Below, piece after piece: positions 1 to 5,500 of a stretch of DNA of 7,475 nucleotides. The notes below the pieces were generated by a model, which was not told the DNA's origin, searched no databases, and saw only the letters and a list, made by a program, of their open reading frames with translations. The position numbers were made by a program, and so were the translations under genes. Numbering within the stretch: the first letter of the stretch is position 1; the number at the start of each line of letters is the position of its first letter. Source of the DNA: an uncultured Verrucomicrobiota bacterium (GTDB taxonomy: Bacteria; Verrucomicrobiota; Kiritimatiellia; RFP12; UBA3636). The stretch is from contig CAMOEO010000146.1 in assembly GCA_946612175.1 (NCBI GenBank), positions 1-7,475 on the forward strand. The letters are read 5' to 3'.

Positions 1-94
1 GCCCCGTTTGCGGGCCTCCGCGACGGCGCGGCGCCAAAAAGTGGGGAAGGTCCAGAAAATCGCGGCGCGGCGGCGCGGGGCCGGGCGGGGCGGG
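1..94. other. Short non-coding stretch downstream of mlaD
   Basis: These bases follow the mlaD stop codon on the minus strand. I see no ATG or GTG start on the minus strand here, no ribosome binding site and no convincing gene fragment. A GGCGC-G-GCGCC palindrome at 25-35 sits beside a run of five A, but in the minus-strand transcript the T run comes before the hairpin, so it does not form an intrinsic terminator for the mla operon. The operon could continue beyond the window edge or end by another route. Confidence 0.5.
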
Positions 95-856
95 CTATTC
101 GTCGTCGGATTCGCGGAAGAGCGCGGAGGGATCGTCGCGAAGGCGCGTGGCGAGCTCGTCCAGCGCCGTCGTGGCGTGGCGCAGCGAGTGCATCGTGCGG
201 TCGAAGACGGGGGCCTCCTCGTCGAAGGTCGTCCGCATCGAGATCGCGGACGCGTTGGCGTTGGAGACGAGCGAGGCGAGGTTCGAGGCGGCCGCGGCGA
301 AGTCGACGTCGGAGAGCTGCGAGGCGGCCTTCTCGAGCAGCGCGGAGAAGGTCTTCCCGATGCTCGGCGCGGCGGGGATGTAGTCCAGGTCGGGCGTCCA
401 GGAGACGGGCAGGAGCCGGTTTCGCGCGGCTTCGGAGACGACGTCGAGGTCCAGGTAGCGCAGGCCGGTGATGCCCTGGCTGCGGACGTTGACGCGGAGG
501 CCCTTCTCGACCAGGTCCGCGACGGTCGGGGAGCCGTCCTGCCCTTCGGGGAGGAATTCGCGGCGGACCGTGAAGACGATGCGCGTGTAGCGTCCCTGCC
601 GCAGACCCTCCTCGGTCGGGGGCGGCGCGTAGGCGCCCCAGACGAATCCGATCGACTCGACCGTGCCGACGGGCACGCCGCGGAACCGGACGGCGGATCC
701 GGACGAGAGCCCCTGCGCGGACTCCTCGATGTAGGTTTCGAAGCGGCGCGAGCCGCGCGCGGTCCGGAACGCGCCGAACGCGCCGAGCAGCAGCACGGCG
801 AGCACGGCGGCGAGCGTCACGAAGACGCCGTTGGCGACATGTCGGGAAGCACTCAT
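95..856 (-). CDS. mlaD: MlaD-type MCE-domain lipid-binding subunit
   Basis: Substrate-binding subunit of an Mla-type ABC transporter, anchored in the inner membrane with its MCE domain in the periplasm, where family members form a hexameric ring that passes phospholipids between the membranes. The 253-residue product has one N-terminal membrane segment (about 9-30) and then an MCE domain (about 39-140). The typical stretches are visible: GLSSGSAVRFRGVPVGTV at 49-66, and SQGITGLRYLDLD at 126-138. Residues 165-245 are Ala/Ser-rich and probably helical, as in MlaD homologues with a C-terminal helical tail; the protein ends in acidic FRESDDE. Its ATG overlaps the mlaF stop in an ATGA, and an AAGGAG at 864-869 lies 7 nt upstream, which fixes the start. 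It is the third gene of the mla operon. The family call is firm; the exact lipid cargo and direction of transport cannot be read from sequence. Confidence 0.93.
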   Translation of the reverse strand: MSASRHVANGVFVTLAAVLAVLLLGAFGAFRTARGSRRFETYIEESAQGLSSGSAVRFRGVPVGTVESIGFVWGAYAPPPTEEGLRQGRYTRIVFTVRREFLPEGQDGSPTVADLVEKGLRVNVRSQGITGLRYLDLDVVSEAARNRLLPVSWTPDLDYIPAAPSIGKTFSALLEKAASQLSDVDFAAAASNLASLVSNANASAISMRTTFDEEAPVFDRTMHSLRHATTALDELATRLRDDPSALFRESDDE

Positions 857-1701
857 GTGCGGTCTCCTTCCGCCCCGGGGGGCGAACGGTGGAAGAACTC
901 GCGGATTTCGCGATGGTCGGGATCCTCCGCGAGCTCGCGCGGCGGTCCGATGCGGAGCAGCCGCCGCTCGGCGGCCGAGAGGTAGGCGCAGCGGTCCGCC
1001 ACGCGAAGCAGGCTCGGCAGCTCGTGGGAGACGATTACCACGGCGGTGCCGTCCGCGTCGCGGAGCCGAAGGATCAGCTCGTCGAGCCCGGCGGAAGCGA
1101 CCGGGTCGAGTCCGGCGGACGGTTCGTCGAGGAAGAGCAGCCGCGGGTCGAGCGCCATCGCGCGGGCGAGCCCCGCGCGCTTGGCCATCCCGCCGCTGAT
1201 CTCGGAGGGGAGGCGGTCCGCCGCGCGGGAGAGCCCCACCTGCGCGAGGCGCAGGCGCGCGATCTCGCCGATGGCCTCCTCGGGAAGGTCCGTGAACTCG
1301 CGCAGGGGCATCTCGACGTTCTCGCGGAGCGTCATCGACCCGAAGAGGGCGCCGCCCTGGAAGAGCGCGCCGGTCCCCCGCAGGATGGAGTCGCGCGCCG
1401 CCTCGTCGGGCTCCCGCCCGGCCTCGGCGAAGGGGCGGCCGCCGATCTCGATGCGGCCCTCGACGGGCGGGAGCAGCCCTTCGAGCGTGCGCAGCAGGGT
1501 GCTCTTGCCGCAGCCGGAGCCGCCGATGATCGCGAAGATCTCCCCCGGCGCGACCTCGAAGCCGATGCCGCGCATCAGCGCGCGGCCGCCGTAGCCGACC
1601 GCGAGCCCCTCGCAGCGCAGCGCGGGAGGGGCCGGGGGCGCAGGCGGGGCGTCCGTTCCGGAGCCTTCGGCCCGCGACGTGCGATCGGAGGGGAGGAGCA
1701 T
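853..1701 (-). CDS. mlaF: Mla-type ABC transporter ATPase
   Basis: Cytoplasmic ATPase that powers the MlaFE(B)D lipid transporter. The 282-residue protein has a complete ABC ATPase set: Walker A GGSGCGKST at 60-68, Q-loop Gln115, the signature ISGGM at 168-172, Walker B LLFLDE at 188-193 with Glu193 as catalytic base, D-loop SAGLD at 195-199, and switch His226. The signature with Met after GG (SGGMAKR) is typical of the Mla/Ttg2A branch of ABC ATPases rather than LolD or sugar importers. The first 28 residues form a Pro/Ala-rich leader with an APP repeat that is absent from standard MlaF proteins and looks disordered. The gene lies 4 nt after mlaE and overlaps mlaD by 4 nt, so the three are almost surely one transcript. 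The leader could be trimmed if translation starts further in, but no better start is visible. Confidence 0.94.
   Translation of the reverse strand: MLLPSDRTSRAEGSGTDAPPAPPAPPALRCEGLAVGYGGRALMRGIGFEVAPGEIFAIIGGSGCGKSTLLRTLEGLLPPVEGRIEIGGRPFAEAGREPDEAARDSILRGTGALFQGGALFGSMTLRENVEMPLREFTDLPEEAIGEIARLRLAQVGLSRAADRLPSEISGGMAKRAGLARAMALDPRLLFLDEPSAGLDPVASAGLDELILRLRDADGTAVVIVSHELPSLLRVADRCAYLSAAERRLLRIGPPRELAEDPDHREIREFFHRSPPGAEGDRT
864..869 (-). promoter_or_regulatory. Ribosome binding site of mlaD
   Basis: AAGGAG on the minus strand, 7 nt before the mlaD ATG and inside the 3' end of mlaF. It is one of only two clear Shine-Dalgarno sequences in the window. It supports the start at 856 and translation coupled to mlaF through the ATGA overlap. 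Confidence 0.75.
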
Positions 1702-1705
1702 GGCG

Positions 1706-2818
1706 CTAGACCCCCAGGAGGTTGCAGAGGACGGCGAAGACGCCGTCCGCGAGGGCGAAGGCGAGGATGCCGACGACGACGGCGCGCGTGACCGCGCGTC
1801 CGACGGCGTCGGACCCGGCCCCGGTCGAGAGGCCGCAGTGGCAGCCGACGCCGCCGATCAGCAGTCCGAAGACGGCGCCCTTGAAGAGCGCCACGGGGAG
1901 GTCGGTCGCGTGGGAGAACGAGAAGGCGTTCGTCCAGAAGGTGCTCCACGGGTAGTGCATCGCGGCGACGACGACCCCGCCGCCGACCAGCGCGGCGCCG
2001 CCGGCGAAGAGTCCGAGCAGCGGGAGCGCCGCCGCGGCCGCCGCGACGCGCGGCGCCGCGAGGTAGCGGACGGGCGGAAGGCCCATCGACCGAAGCGCGG
2101 CGCATTCCTCGTCGACCGTCATCGTCCCGAGCTCCGCGGCGAACGCCGAGGCGGTGCGCCCGGCCATCACGATCGCGGCGACGAGCATCGCCAGCTCGCG
2201 CACGACGGCGACGCCGATGAGGTTGGCGACGTAGACCTCCGCGCCGAACATCCGCAGCGGGAGGGCCGACTCGAACGCGAGGATCAGCCCGAGCAGGAAG
2301 CCGACGAGCGTCGCGACGGGGAGCGCGTCGGGCCCCGCCGCGCGGAAGGCGCGGGCGAACGCCTCGCGGCGGAAGAGCGCGGGGCGGACGAAGCCGAGCG
2401 CGAGCTCCCCGACGAAGGCGAACGCGTCGCGCACGGGATGCGCGGGGCGGCGCTCGTCGGCGCCGCCGTCGGTCCGGTCGGGAGGCGGGGCCTCCAGCGC
2501 CGTGCGGAGCGTCGCGGCATGGCCCGGGGAGAGCCCCGAGACCTCCGGGTCGCGCCCGGCGGCGCGCGCGCCGCGGACGAGCCGGACGAGCGCCGCGAGC
2601 CCCGCGCCGTCGCAGGGCGTCCCGGGCTCGACCTCGATGCGGAGGGGTCTGTCCCGGTCGCGGGCGAGATCGCGGGGCAGGGCCGCGAGCCGCGGCCAGA
2701 GGTCGGGCAGCGCGTCGCGCGTCAGTCCGCCGCGCAGCACCACGCGCCCCGGCTCGATCGAGAGAGAGGGGGCGGTCCGCCGTGCGGCAGGGGAGGGCGC
2801 GGGGAGGGATTCGTTCAT
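1706..2818 (-). CDS. mlaE: MlaE permease with fused N-terminal STAS domain
   Basis: Inner-membrane permease subunit of the Mla lipid transporter, 370 residues from the start chosen here. Residues about 18-110 resemble a STAS (MlaB-like) domain: two strands, a CDGAGLAALVRLVRGAR helix start at 69-85, and GLSPGHAATLRTAL at 95-108. A polar linker follows (110-128), then the MlaE core with its hallmarks: R221-T222-A-S-A-F-A-A-E-L-G-T-M233, the ALRSMGLPPVRYLAAPR stretch at 241-257, and GGVGCHCGLSTGAG at 322-335. About five or six hydrophobic segments fit the family. In E. coli MlaB is separate; fusion to MlaE is known in other phyla. The Ser/Thr usually found in the STAS DSAG/DTAG motif is Gly here (CDGAG). 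Start: ATG 2818 sits about 3 nt after the predicted transcription start; ATG 2839 and TTG 2857 are upstream alternatives that would overlap the promoter elements. First gene of the operon. Confidence 0.92.
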   Translation of the reverse strand: MNESLPAPSPAARRTAPSLSIEPGRVVLRGGLTRDALPDLWPRLAALPRDLARDRDRPLRIEVEPGTPCDGAGLAALVRLVRGARAAGRDPEVSGLSPGHAATLRTALEAPPPDRTDGGADERRPAHPVRDAFAFVGELALGFVRPALFRREAFARAFRAAGPDALPVATLVGFLLGLILAFESALPLRMFGAEVYVANLIGVAVVRELAMLVAAIVMAGRTASAFAAELGTMTVDEECAALRSMGLPPVRYLAAPRVAAAAAALPLLGLFAGGAALVGGGVVVAAMHYPWSTFWTNAFSFSHATDLPVALFKGAVFGLLIGGVGCHCGLSTGAGSDAVGRAVTRAVVVGILAFALADGVFAVLCNLLGV

Positions 2819-2827
2819 GACGTCCGC

Positions 2828-2857
2828 AGAGTACCACATCTTCCTCCCTCGCCGCAA
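2828..2857 (-). promoter_or_regulatory. Candidate promoter of the mla operon
   Basis: On the minus strand TTGCGG (2857-2852) is followed by an 18-nt spacer and TACTCT (2833-2828), preceded by TGG as an extended -10. Transcription would begin near 2821, about 3 nt before the mlaE ATG at 2818. The arrangement matches the plus-strand promoter of gmhA in spacing and in the shared TGTGGTA, which makes it more credible than the weak -10 alone would. No other promoter candidate was found before mlaE. Confidence 0.5.
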
Positions 2858-2867
2858 CGCCTTTCCC

Positions 2868-2905
2868 CGAGCCGCTCCGGACCGTGATTCGGACCGGGCG
2901 GCTCG
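2868..2905. promoter_or_regulatory. 38-nt imperfect inverted repeat between divergent promoters
   Basis: The left arm is CGAGCCGC, T, CCGG, A, CCG; the loop is TGATT; the right arm is CGG, A, CCGG, GCGGCTCG. This gives 15 base pairs broken by one A-A mismatch and one unpaired T. It lies 10 nt from the minus-strand -35 and 5 nt from the plus-strand -35, upstream of both predicted starts, so neither promoter would transcribe it. That position suggests a binding site for a dimeric regulator acting on both operons. A leftover bidirectional terminator is the other option, though no T run follows either arm. Confidence 0.5.
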
Positions 2906-2908
2906 CGG

Positions 2909-2925
2909 CGTTGCACGTGCGGCGG
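2909..2925. repeat. 17-bp direct repeat, copy 1 (over the -35)
   Basis: CGTTGCACGTGCGGCGG, identical to the copy at 2947-2963, 38 bp start to start. It holds the -35 TTGCAC and a perfect 8-bp palindrome GCACGTGC. It may be an operator site or simply part of a duplicated promoter segment. Confidence 0.7.
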
Positions 2926-2940
2926 GGGTTGTGGTATGAT
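2911..2940 (+). promoter_or_regulatory. Candidate promoter of the gmhA-kdsB operon
   Basis: TTGCAC at 2911-2916, an 18-nt spacer, then TATGAT at 2935-2940 preceded by TGG (extended -10). TATGAT differs from the TATAAT consensus at one base. Transcription would start near 2947, leaving a leader of about 48 nt before the gmhA ATG. This is the best sigma-70-like promoter in the window and the only one seen for the plus-strand genes. Confidence 0.7.
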
Positions 2941-2946
2941 GGGCTC

Positions 2947-2963
2947 CGTTGCACGTGCGGCGG
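2947..2963. repeat. 17-bp direct repeat, copy 2 (at the predicted start site)
   Basis: Second identical copy of CGTTGCACGTGCGGCGG, beginning at about the predicted +1. Its last seven bases (2957-2963, GCGGCGG) can pair with CCGCCGC at 2969-2975 across a 5-nt loop, so in the gmhA leader RNA this copy would supply the left arm of a GC-only hairpin about 20 nt before the start codon. Confidence 0.65.
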
Positions 2964-2975
2964 CGCTTCCGCCGC
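2957..2975 (+). promoter_or_regulatory. Leader hairpin upstream of gmhA
   Basis: GCGGCGG (2957-2963), loop CGCTT, CCGCCGC (2969-2975): seven G-C pairs in the predicted 5' leader. It is followed by a pyrimidine-rich stretch rather than a pure T run, so it is not a good terminator. It could shape mRNA stability or translation start. A chance hairpin is possible in such GC-rich DNA. Confidence 0.35.
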
Positions 2976-2994
2976 GTTCCTCCGCCCCCTCCCC

Positions 2995-3597
2995 ATGAGC
3001 GATTCCCCCAGCCCTCCCGAGTTCGACCGTCTGGTCGACGGCGCCGTCCGCGCCGTCGCCTCCCTCGCGCGCATCCGCGGCGACTTCGAGCGCGCCGCGG
3101 ACCTCGTCGTCGGCGCCCTCCGCGCCGGCCGCAAGGTCCTCGCCGCCGGCAACGGCGGCAGCGCCGCCGAGGCGATGCACCTGGCGGAGGAGCTCTCCGG
3201 CCGCTATCACGCCGACCGTCGCGCCCTGCCTGGCCTCGCCCTGTGCGCGGACGGCACCGCCCTCACCTGCATCGGCAACGACTTCGGCTTCGCGGACGTC
3301 TTCGCGCGCCAGGTCGAGGCCTTCGGCGCGGAGGGCGACGTCCTCGCCCTCTTCACCACGAGCGGCCGCTCGGAGAACCTTCTGCGCGCCGCCCGCGCCG
3401 CCCGTGCGCGCGGCGTGCGCGTGCTGGCCTTCACCGGGCGCGGCGGCGGTCCGCTCGCGCCGCTCGCCGACGTTCTGCTCGACGTGCCGGACGCCGATGC
3501 CTCCGCCCACGTCCAGGAGGCCCACCAGGTCCTCCTCCACGCCCTTCTCGAACACGTCGAGGCGGCCTTTCCGCCCGAACCGGGGAACCCCGCATGA
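2995..3597 (+). CDS. gmhA: Sedoheptulose-7-phosphate isomerase (SIS domain)
   Basis: Converts sedoheptulose 7-phosphate to D-glycero-D-manno-heptose 7-phosphate, the first step of the ADP-heptose pathway for the LPS inner core; cytoplasmic, normally a homotetramer. The 200-residue length fits GmhA. One SIS domain is visible: phosphate-binding loops GNGGSA at 52-57 and TTSGRSEN at 121-128. The zinc ligands known from E. coli GmhA are placed as expected: His62 and Glu66 in MHLAEELSGRY, and Gln174 and His182 spaced by eight in HVQEAHQVLLH. This favours GmhA over DiaA or glucosamine SIS enzymes. The ATG at 2995 gives a normal N-terminus; an in-frame GTG at 2884 would place coding sequence across the promoter and is rejected. 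No Shine-Dalgarno is visible. It is the first gene of the plus-strand operon and shares an ATGA with the next gene; kdsB downstream fits an LPS-core role. Confidence 0.9.
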   Translation: MSDSPSPPEFDRLVDGAVRAVASLARIRGDFERAADLVVGALRAGRKVLAAGNGGSAAEAMHLAEELSGRYHADRRALPGLALCADGTALTCIGNDFGFADVFARQVEAFGAEGDVLALFTTSGRSENLLRAARAARARGVRVLAFTGRGGGPLAPLADVLLDVPDADASAHVQEAHQVLLHALLEHVEAAFPPEPGNPA

Positions 3598-4541
3598 ACC
3601 GCACGATCCTCCCGCTCCTCGCGGCGCTCGCCGTCCGCCTCTCCCTCCTTCCGTCCGCCGCGGCGGACTCCTCCGCCGGCGCCGCCGGGGCGAGGCCGTT
3701 CCAGATCTCCCTGCGCGCCGACCGGCTCGAGTTCGTGCGGGGCGAGGCCGTGACGGTGAGCGGCACCATCCGCAACGTCTCGCAGTCCGCGTTCGTGGTC
3801 GACGACTACGGGCCGTATCTGGCCAACACGGTCACGGTGTACCTCCGCAACTCCGCCACGGGCCGCCTGCTCCTGCCGCGCGACGGCGCGCCGCGCTCGG
3901 CGATTCCGACGCTCACGCTGCTGCCCGGCGAGACGCGCCCGTTCTCGATCGCCCTCGCGGAGTCCTTCGATCTGCCGCCCCAGGGCCTCTTCCAGGCGAC
4001 GGTGGTGGTGGCGCGGGGCGAGGAGCAGGTCGCCTCGTCGCCCGTCGCGTTCTCGATCGTGGACGGCATCGAGTTCGGGGCCGCGTGGCACGCCCGCGCG
4101 GCGGAGCCCGACCGCCGCCTCCGCTACGCGCTGCTCTACTGGGAGCGCGACAAGCACGAGAGCCTCTACCTCCGCGTGACGGATCCCGCGGGGGGCGACC
4201 GCGTCCTGGGCTTCGTCTCGCTCGGCGCGCTCGTCCGCGTCGCCGAGCCGACGCTGCGGTTCCTCCCGGACGACGTGGTGGAGGTCGTCAACCAGATCTC
4301 CCGCGATCGCTTCGCCCGCACGCGGATCGACGCCTCCGGCCCCGAGCTGCGCATTCTGGACCGCGACGACCGCTGGCTCAACCCCGAGGCCGTCGCCGAG
4401 CAGGTCAAGACGCGCATGATCTCCGACCGGCTCGACCGCGCCGACGCGGAGAAGAAGGAGAAGGAGGGCGGGTTCTTCTCCCGCCACAAGACCCGCACGA
4501 CCCTCCCTCCCGCCGACACCTCCCTCGCCCCGAAGAAGTAG
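3594..4541 (+). CDS. Secreted protein of unknown function
   Basis: Not recognised as a named family. The 315-residue product begins with a signal peptide (MNRTILPLLAALAVRLSLLP, then SAAA; cleavage likely near residue 24), so it should be exported to the periplasm or beyond; there is no lipobox cysteine. Residues about 36-157 look like an immunoglobulin-like beta-sandwich: alternating hydrophobic strands with LEFVRGEAVTVSGTIRNVS at 45-63, then a LLPGETRPFSIAL stretch at 109-121. The middle part (about 170-260) has further predicted strands (RVTDPAGGDRVLGF, PELRILDRDDRWLNP). The C-terminus (280-315) is Lys/Glu-rich and then Pro/Thr-rich, probably disordered. The start codon overlaps the gmhA stop (ATGA), implying coupled translation. 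Position between gmhA and kdsB suggests an envelope role, but that is inference only. Confidence 0.8.
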   Translation: MNRTILPLLAALAVRLSLLPSAAADSSAGAAGARPFQISLRADRLEFVRGEAVTVSGTIRNVSQSAFVVDDYGPYLANTVTVYLRNSATGRLLLPRDGAPRSAIPTLTLLPGETRPFSIALAESFDLPPQGLFQATVVVARGEEQVASSPVAFSIVDGIEFGAAWHARAAEPDRRLRYALLYWERDKHESLYLRVTDPAGGDRVLGFVSLGALVRVAEPTLRFLPDDVVEVVNQISRDRFARTRIDASGPELRILDRDDRWLNPEAVAEQVKTRMISDRLDRADAEKKEKEGGFFSRHKTRTTLPPADTSLAPKK

Positions 4542-4561
4542 CTCCCCGTTCCGATTCCGCC

Positions 4562-5452
4562 ATGTACATCCGCCCCAAGAAGATTTTCTGGACGCTCGTC
4601 CTCGTCCTCGCGCTACTCTACGTTGGCGCCCACTTCGCCATCCGCACCTCGTGGGTGCGGGGCCAGGTCCTGCACGGGCTTTCCGTGCGCACCGGGTACG
4701 CGGCCTCCGCCTCGGAGGTGCGCTTCACGCCAGGGCTCGCGCTCTCGTTCAAGGACTTCCGCCTCGAGGCCCCCGCCGCCGCCGGCGCCGAGGCCGCCCG
4801 CGCCGTCGTCGAGGCGCCCTGGCTGCGCGTCGGCCGCTGCCGCGGCGGCTGGGCCGTCCGCGCCCCGCGCGCCCGCCTCGCCGCCTACCGCGAGGGCGGC
4901 GTCTGGACGCCCTCGCAGGCCACCGGCGCCGAGGAATGCCCCGGCGCGTGCGTCTTCCCGCGCATCTCGACCGCCTTCGGCAATCTCTGGCTCGACCTCG
5001 CCGACGCGCAGGTCTCCTTCGTCGACGGCGCGGAGACGACCGCCTTCGCCGGCGTCTCCTGGACGCGCGCCCCCGTCCGCATCCCCGGCCGCCCCGGCGC
5101 CGTCCAGAACCGCCTCTCCTGGCTCAAGGGCCCCATCCGCGGCGACGCCACCGCGGAGATGGCCGTCCGCGGCTCCGACGAATGGTACGAGCTGCCCGGG
5201 GGGATCGCGCGCCTCGCCACGCAGGGAACGCCCGTCGCCGCCGCCGGAGAGAATTCACACGCAGAGAGCGCAGAGAGCGCAGAGCCCGCCTCCGGTGGGG
5301 CGATCGCTCCGAGCGAGCCGCCCGCCGCCGAGCCGGAAGGATCTCACGCAGAGAGCGCAGAGAGCGCAGAGAACGCCTCCGGTGGGGCGAGCGCTCCGAG
5401 CGAGCCGCCCGCCACGGCTCCCGAACGATCGGACGCTCCCTCCGCGGAATAA
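4562..5452 (+). CDS. Membrane-anchored AsmA-like protein with repeat tail
   Basis: A 296-residue protein with a short basic N-terminus, one membrane segment (about 8-27) and a periplasmic body. The first part after the membrane, SVRTGYAASASEVRFTPGLA and LSFKDFRLEAP (41-71), resembles the start of AsmA-family proteins, where a TGY...V.F.PGL.L...RL pattern recurs; later segments AVVEAPWLRVG (81-91) and LWLDLADAQVSFVDG (142-156) also fit. AsmA relatives are implicated in lipid transfer or outer-membrane assembly, but most are far longer, so this is at best a short relative. Residues 233-290 are two 29-residue repeats rich in Ala, Glu, Ser and Pro (HAESAESAE...), then DAPSAE and the stop. The tail appears derived from repeat DNA and is probably disordered. 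It follows the preceding gene by 20 nt without a visible ribosome binding site. The start at MYIRPKK is chosen because it places the membrane segment at the N-terminus. Confidence 0.72.
   Translation: MYIRPKKIFWTLVLVLALLYVGAHFAIRTSWVRGQVLHGLSVRTGYAASASEVRFTPGLALSFKDFRLEAPAAAGAEAARAVVEAPWLRVGRCRGGWAVRAPRARLAAYREGGVWTPSQATGAEECPGACVFPRISTAFGNLWLDLADAQVSFVDGAETTAFAGVSWTRAPVRIPGRPGAVQNRLSWLKGPIRGDATAEMAVRGSDEWYELPGGIARLATQGTPVAAAGENSHAESAESAEPASGGAIAPSEPPAAEPEGSHAESAESAENASGGASAPSEPPATAPERSDAPSAE
5258..5431. repeat. Two 87-bp in-frame tandem repeats in the AsmA-like gene tail
   Basis: Units 5258-5344 and 5345-5431 are 77 of 87 bases identical by manual alignment, with only three differences in the first 69 bases. 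Each opens with three copies of a 9-base element GCAGAGAGC (last copy varied) and later contains the palindromic core CGCTCCGAGCG (5305-5315 and 5392-5402). Length divisible by three keeps the frame, giving two 29-residue units. The high identity suggests recent duplication. Confidence 0.9.
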
Positions 5453-5499
5453 CCGATCCAACCATTTCAACCGTTTCAACCGCTTCAACCGTTTCAACC
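5450..5499. repeat. 9-bp tandem repeat array between AsmA-like gene and kdsB
   Basis: Five and a half 9-base units: TAACCGATC, CAACCATTT, CAACCGTTT, CAACCGCTT, CAACCGTTT, CAACC. The AACC core recurs exactly every nine bases. The first, degenerate unit contains the TAA stop codon of the upstream gene. The AT content is visibly higher than in the surrounding DNA. No coding role is assigned. Confidence 0.85.
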
Positions 5500-5500
5500 T

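Noticed and set aside
25..40. GGCGCGGCGCC palindrome next to a run of five A as a terminator
   Set aside because: For the minus-strand operon the T run comes before the hairpin, and on the plus strand the hairpin is followed by A, so it is not an intrinsic terminator in either direction.
8..985. Long open frame on the plus strand opposite mlaD
   Set aside because: Arg/Gly-rich composition without any domain; a by-product of GC-rich codon use in mlaD and mlaF on the other strand.
1030..1041. GTGGTAATC resembling the shared -10 on the minus strand
   Set aside because: It lies inside mlaF where it encodes the conserved VVIV strand before the switch His, lacks the leading T of TGTGGTA, and is not upstream of a gene start.
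1679..2887. Long open frame on the plus strand opposite mlaE
   Set aside because: Extremely rich in Arg, Glu and Gly with no recognisable fold; it mirrors the well-supported mlaE gene.
2884..2994. Upstream GTG start for gmhA
   Set aside because: It would add 37 residues encoded by the promoter, the dyad and the 17-bp repeats; the ATG at 2995 gives a normal GmhA N-terminus.
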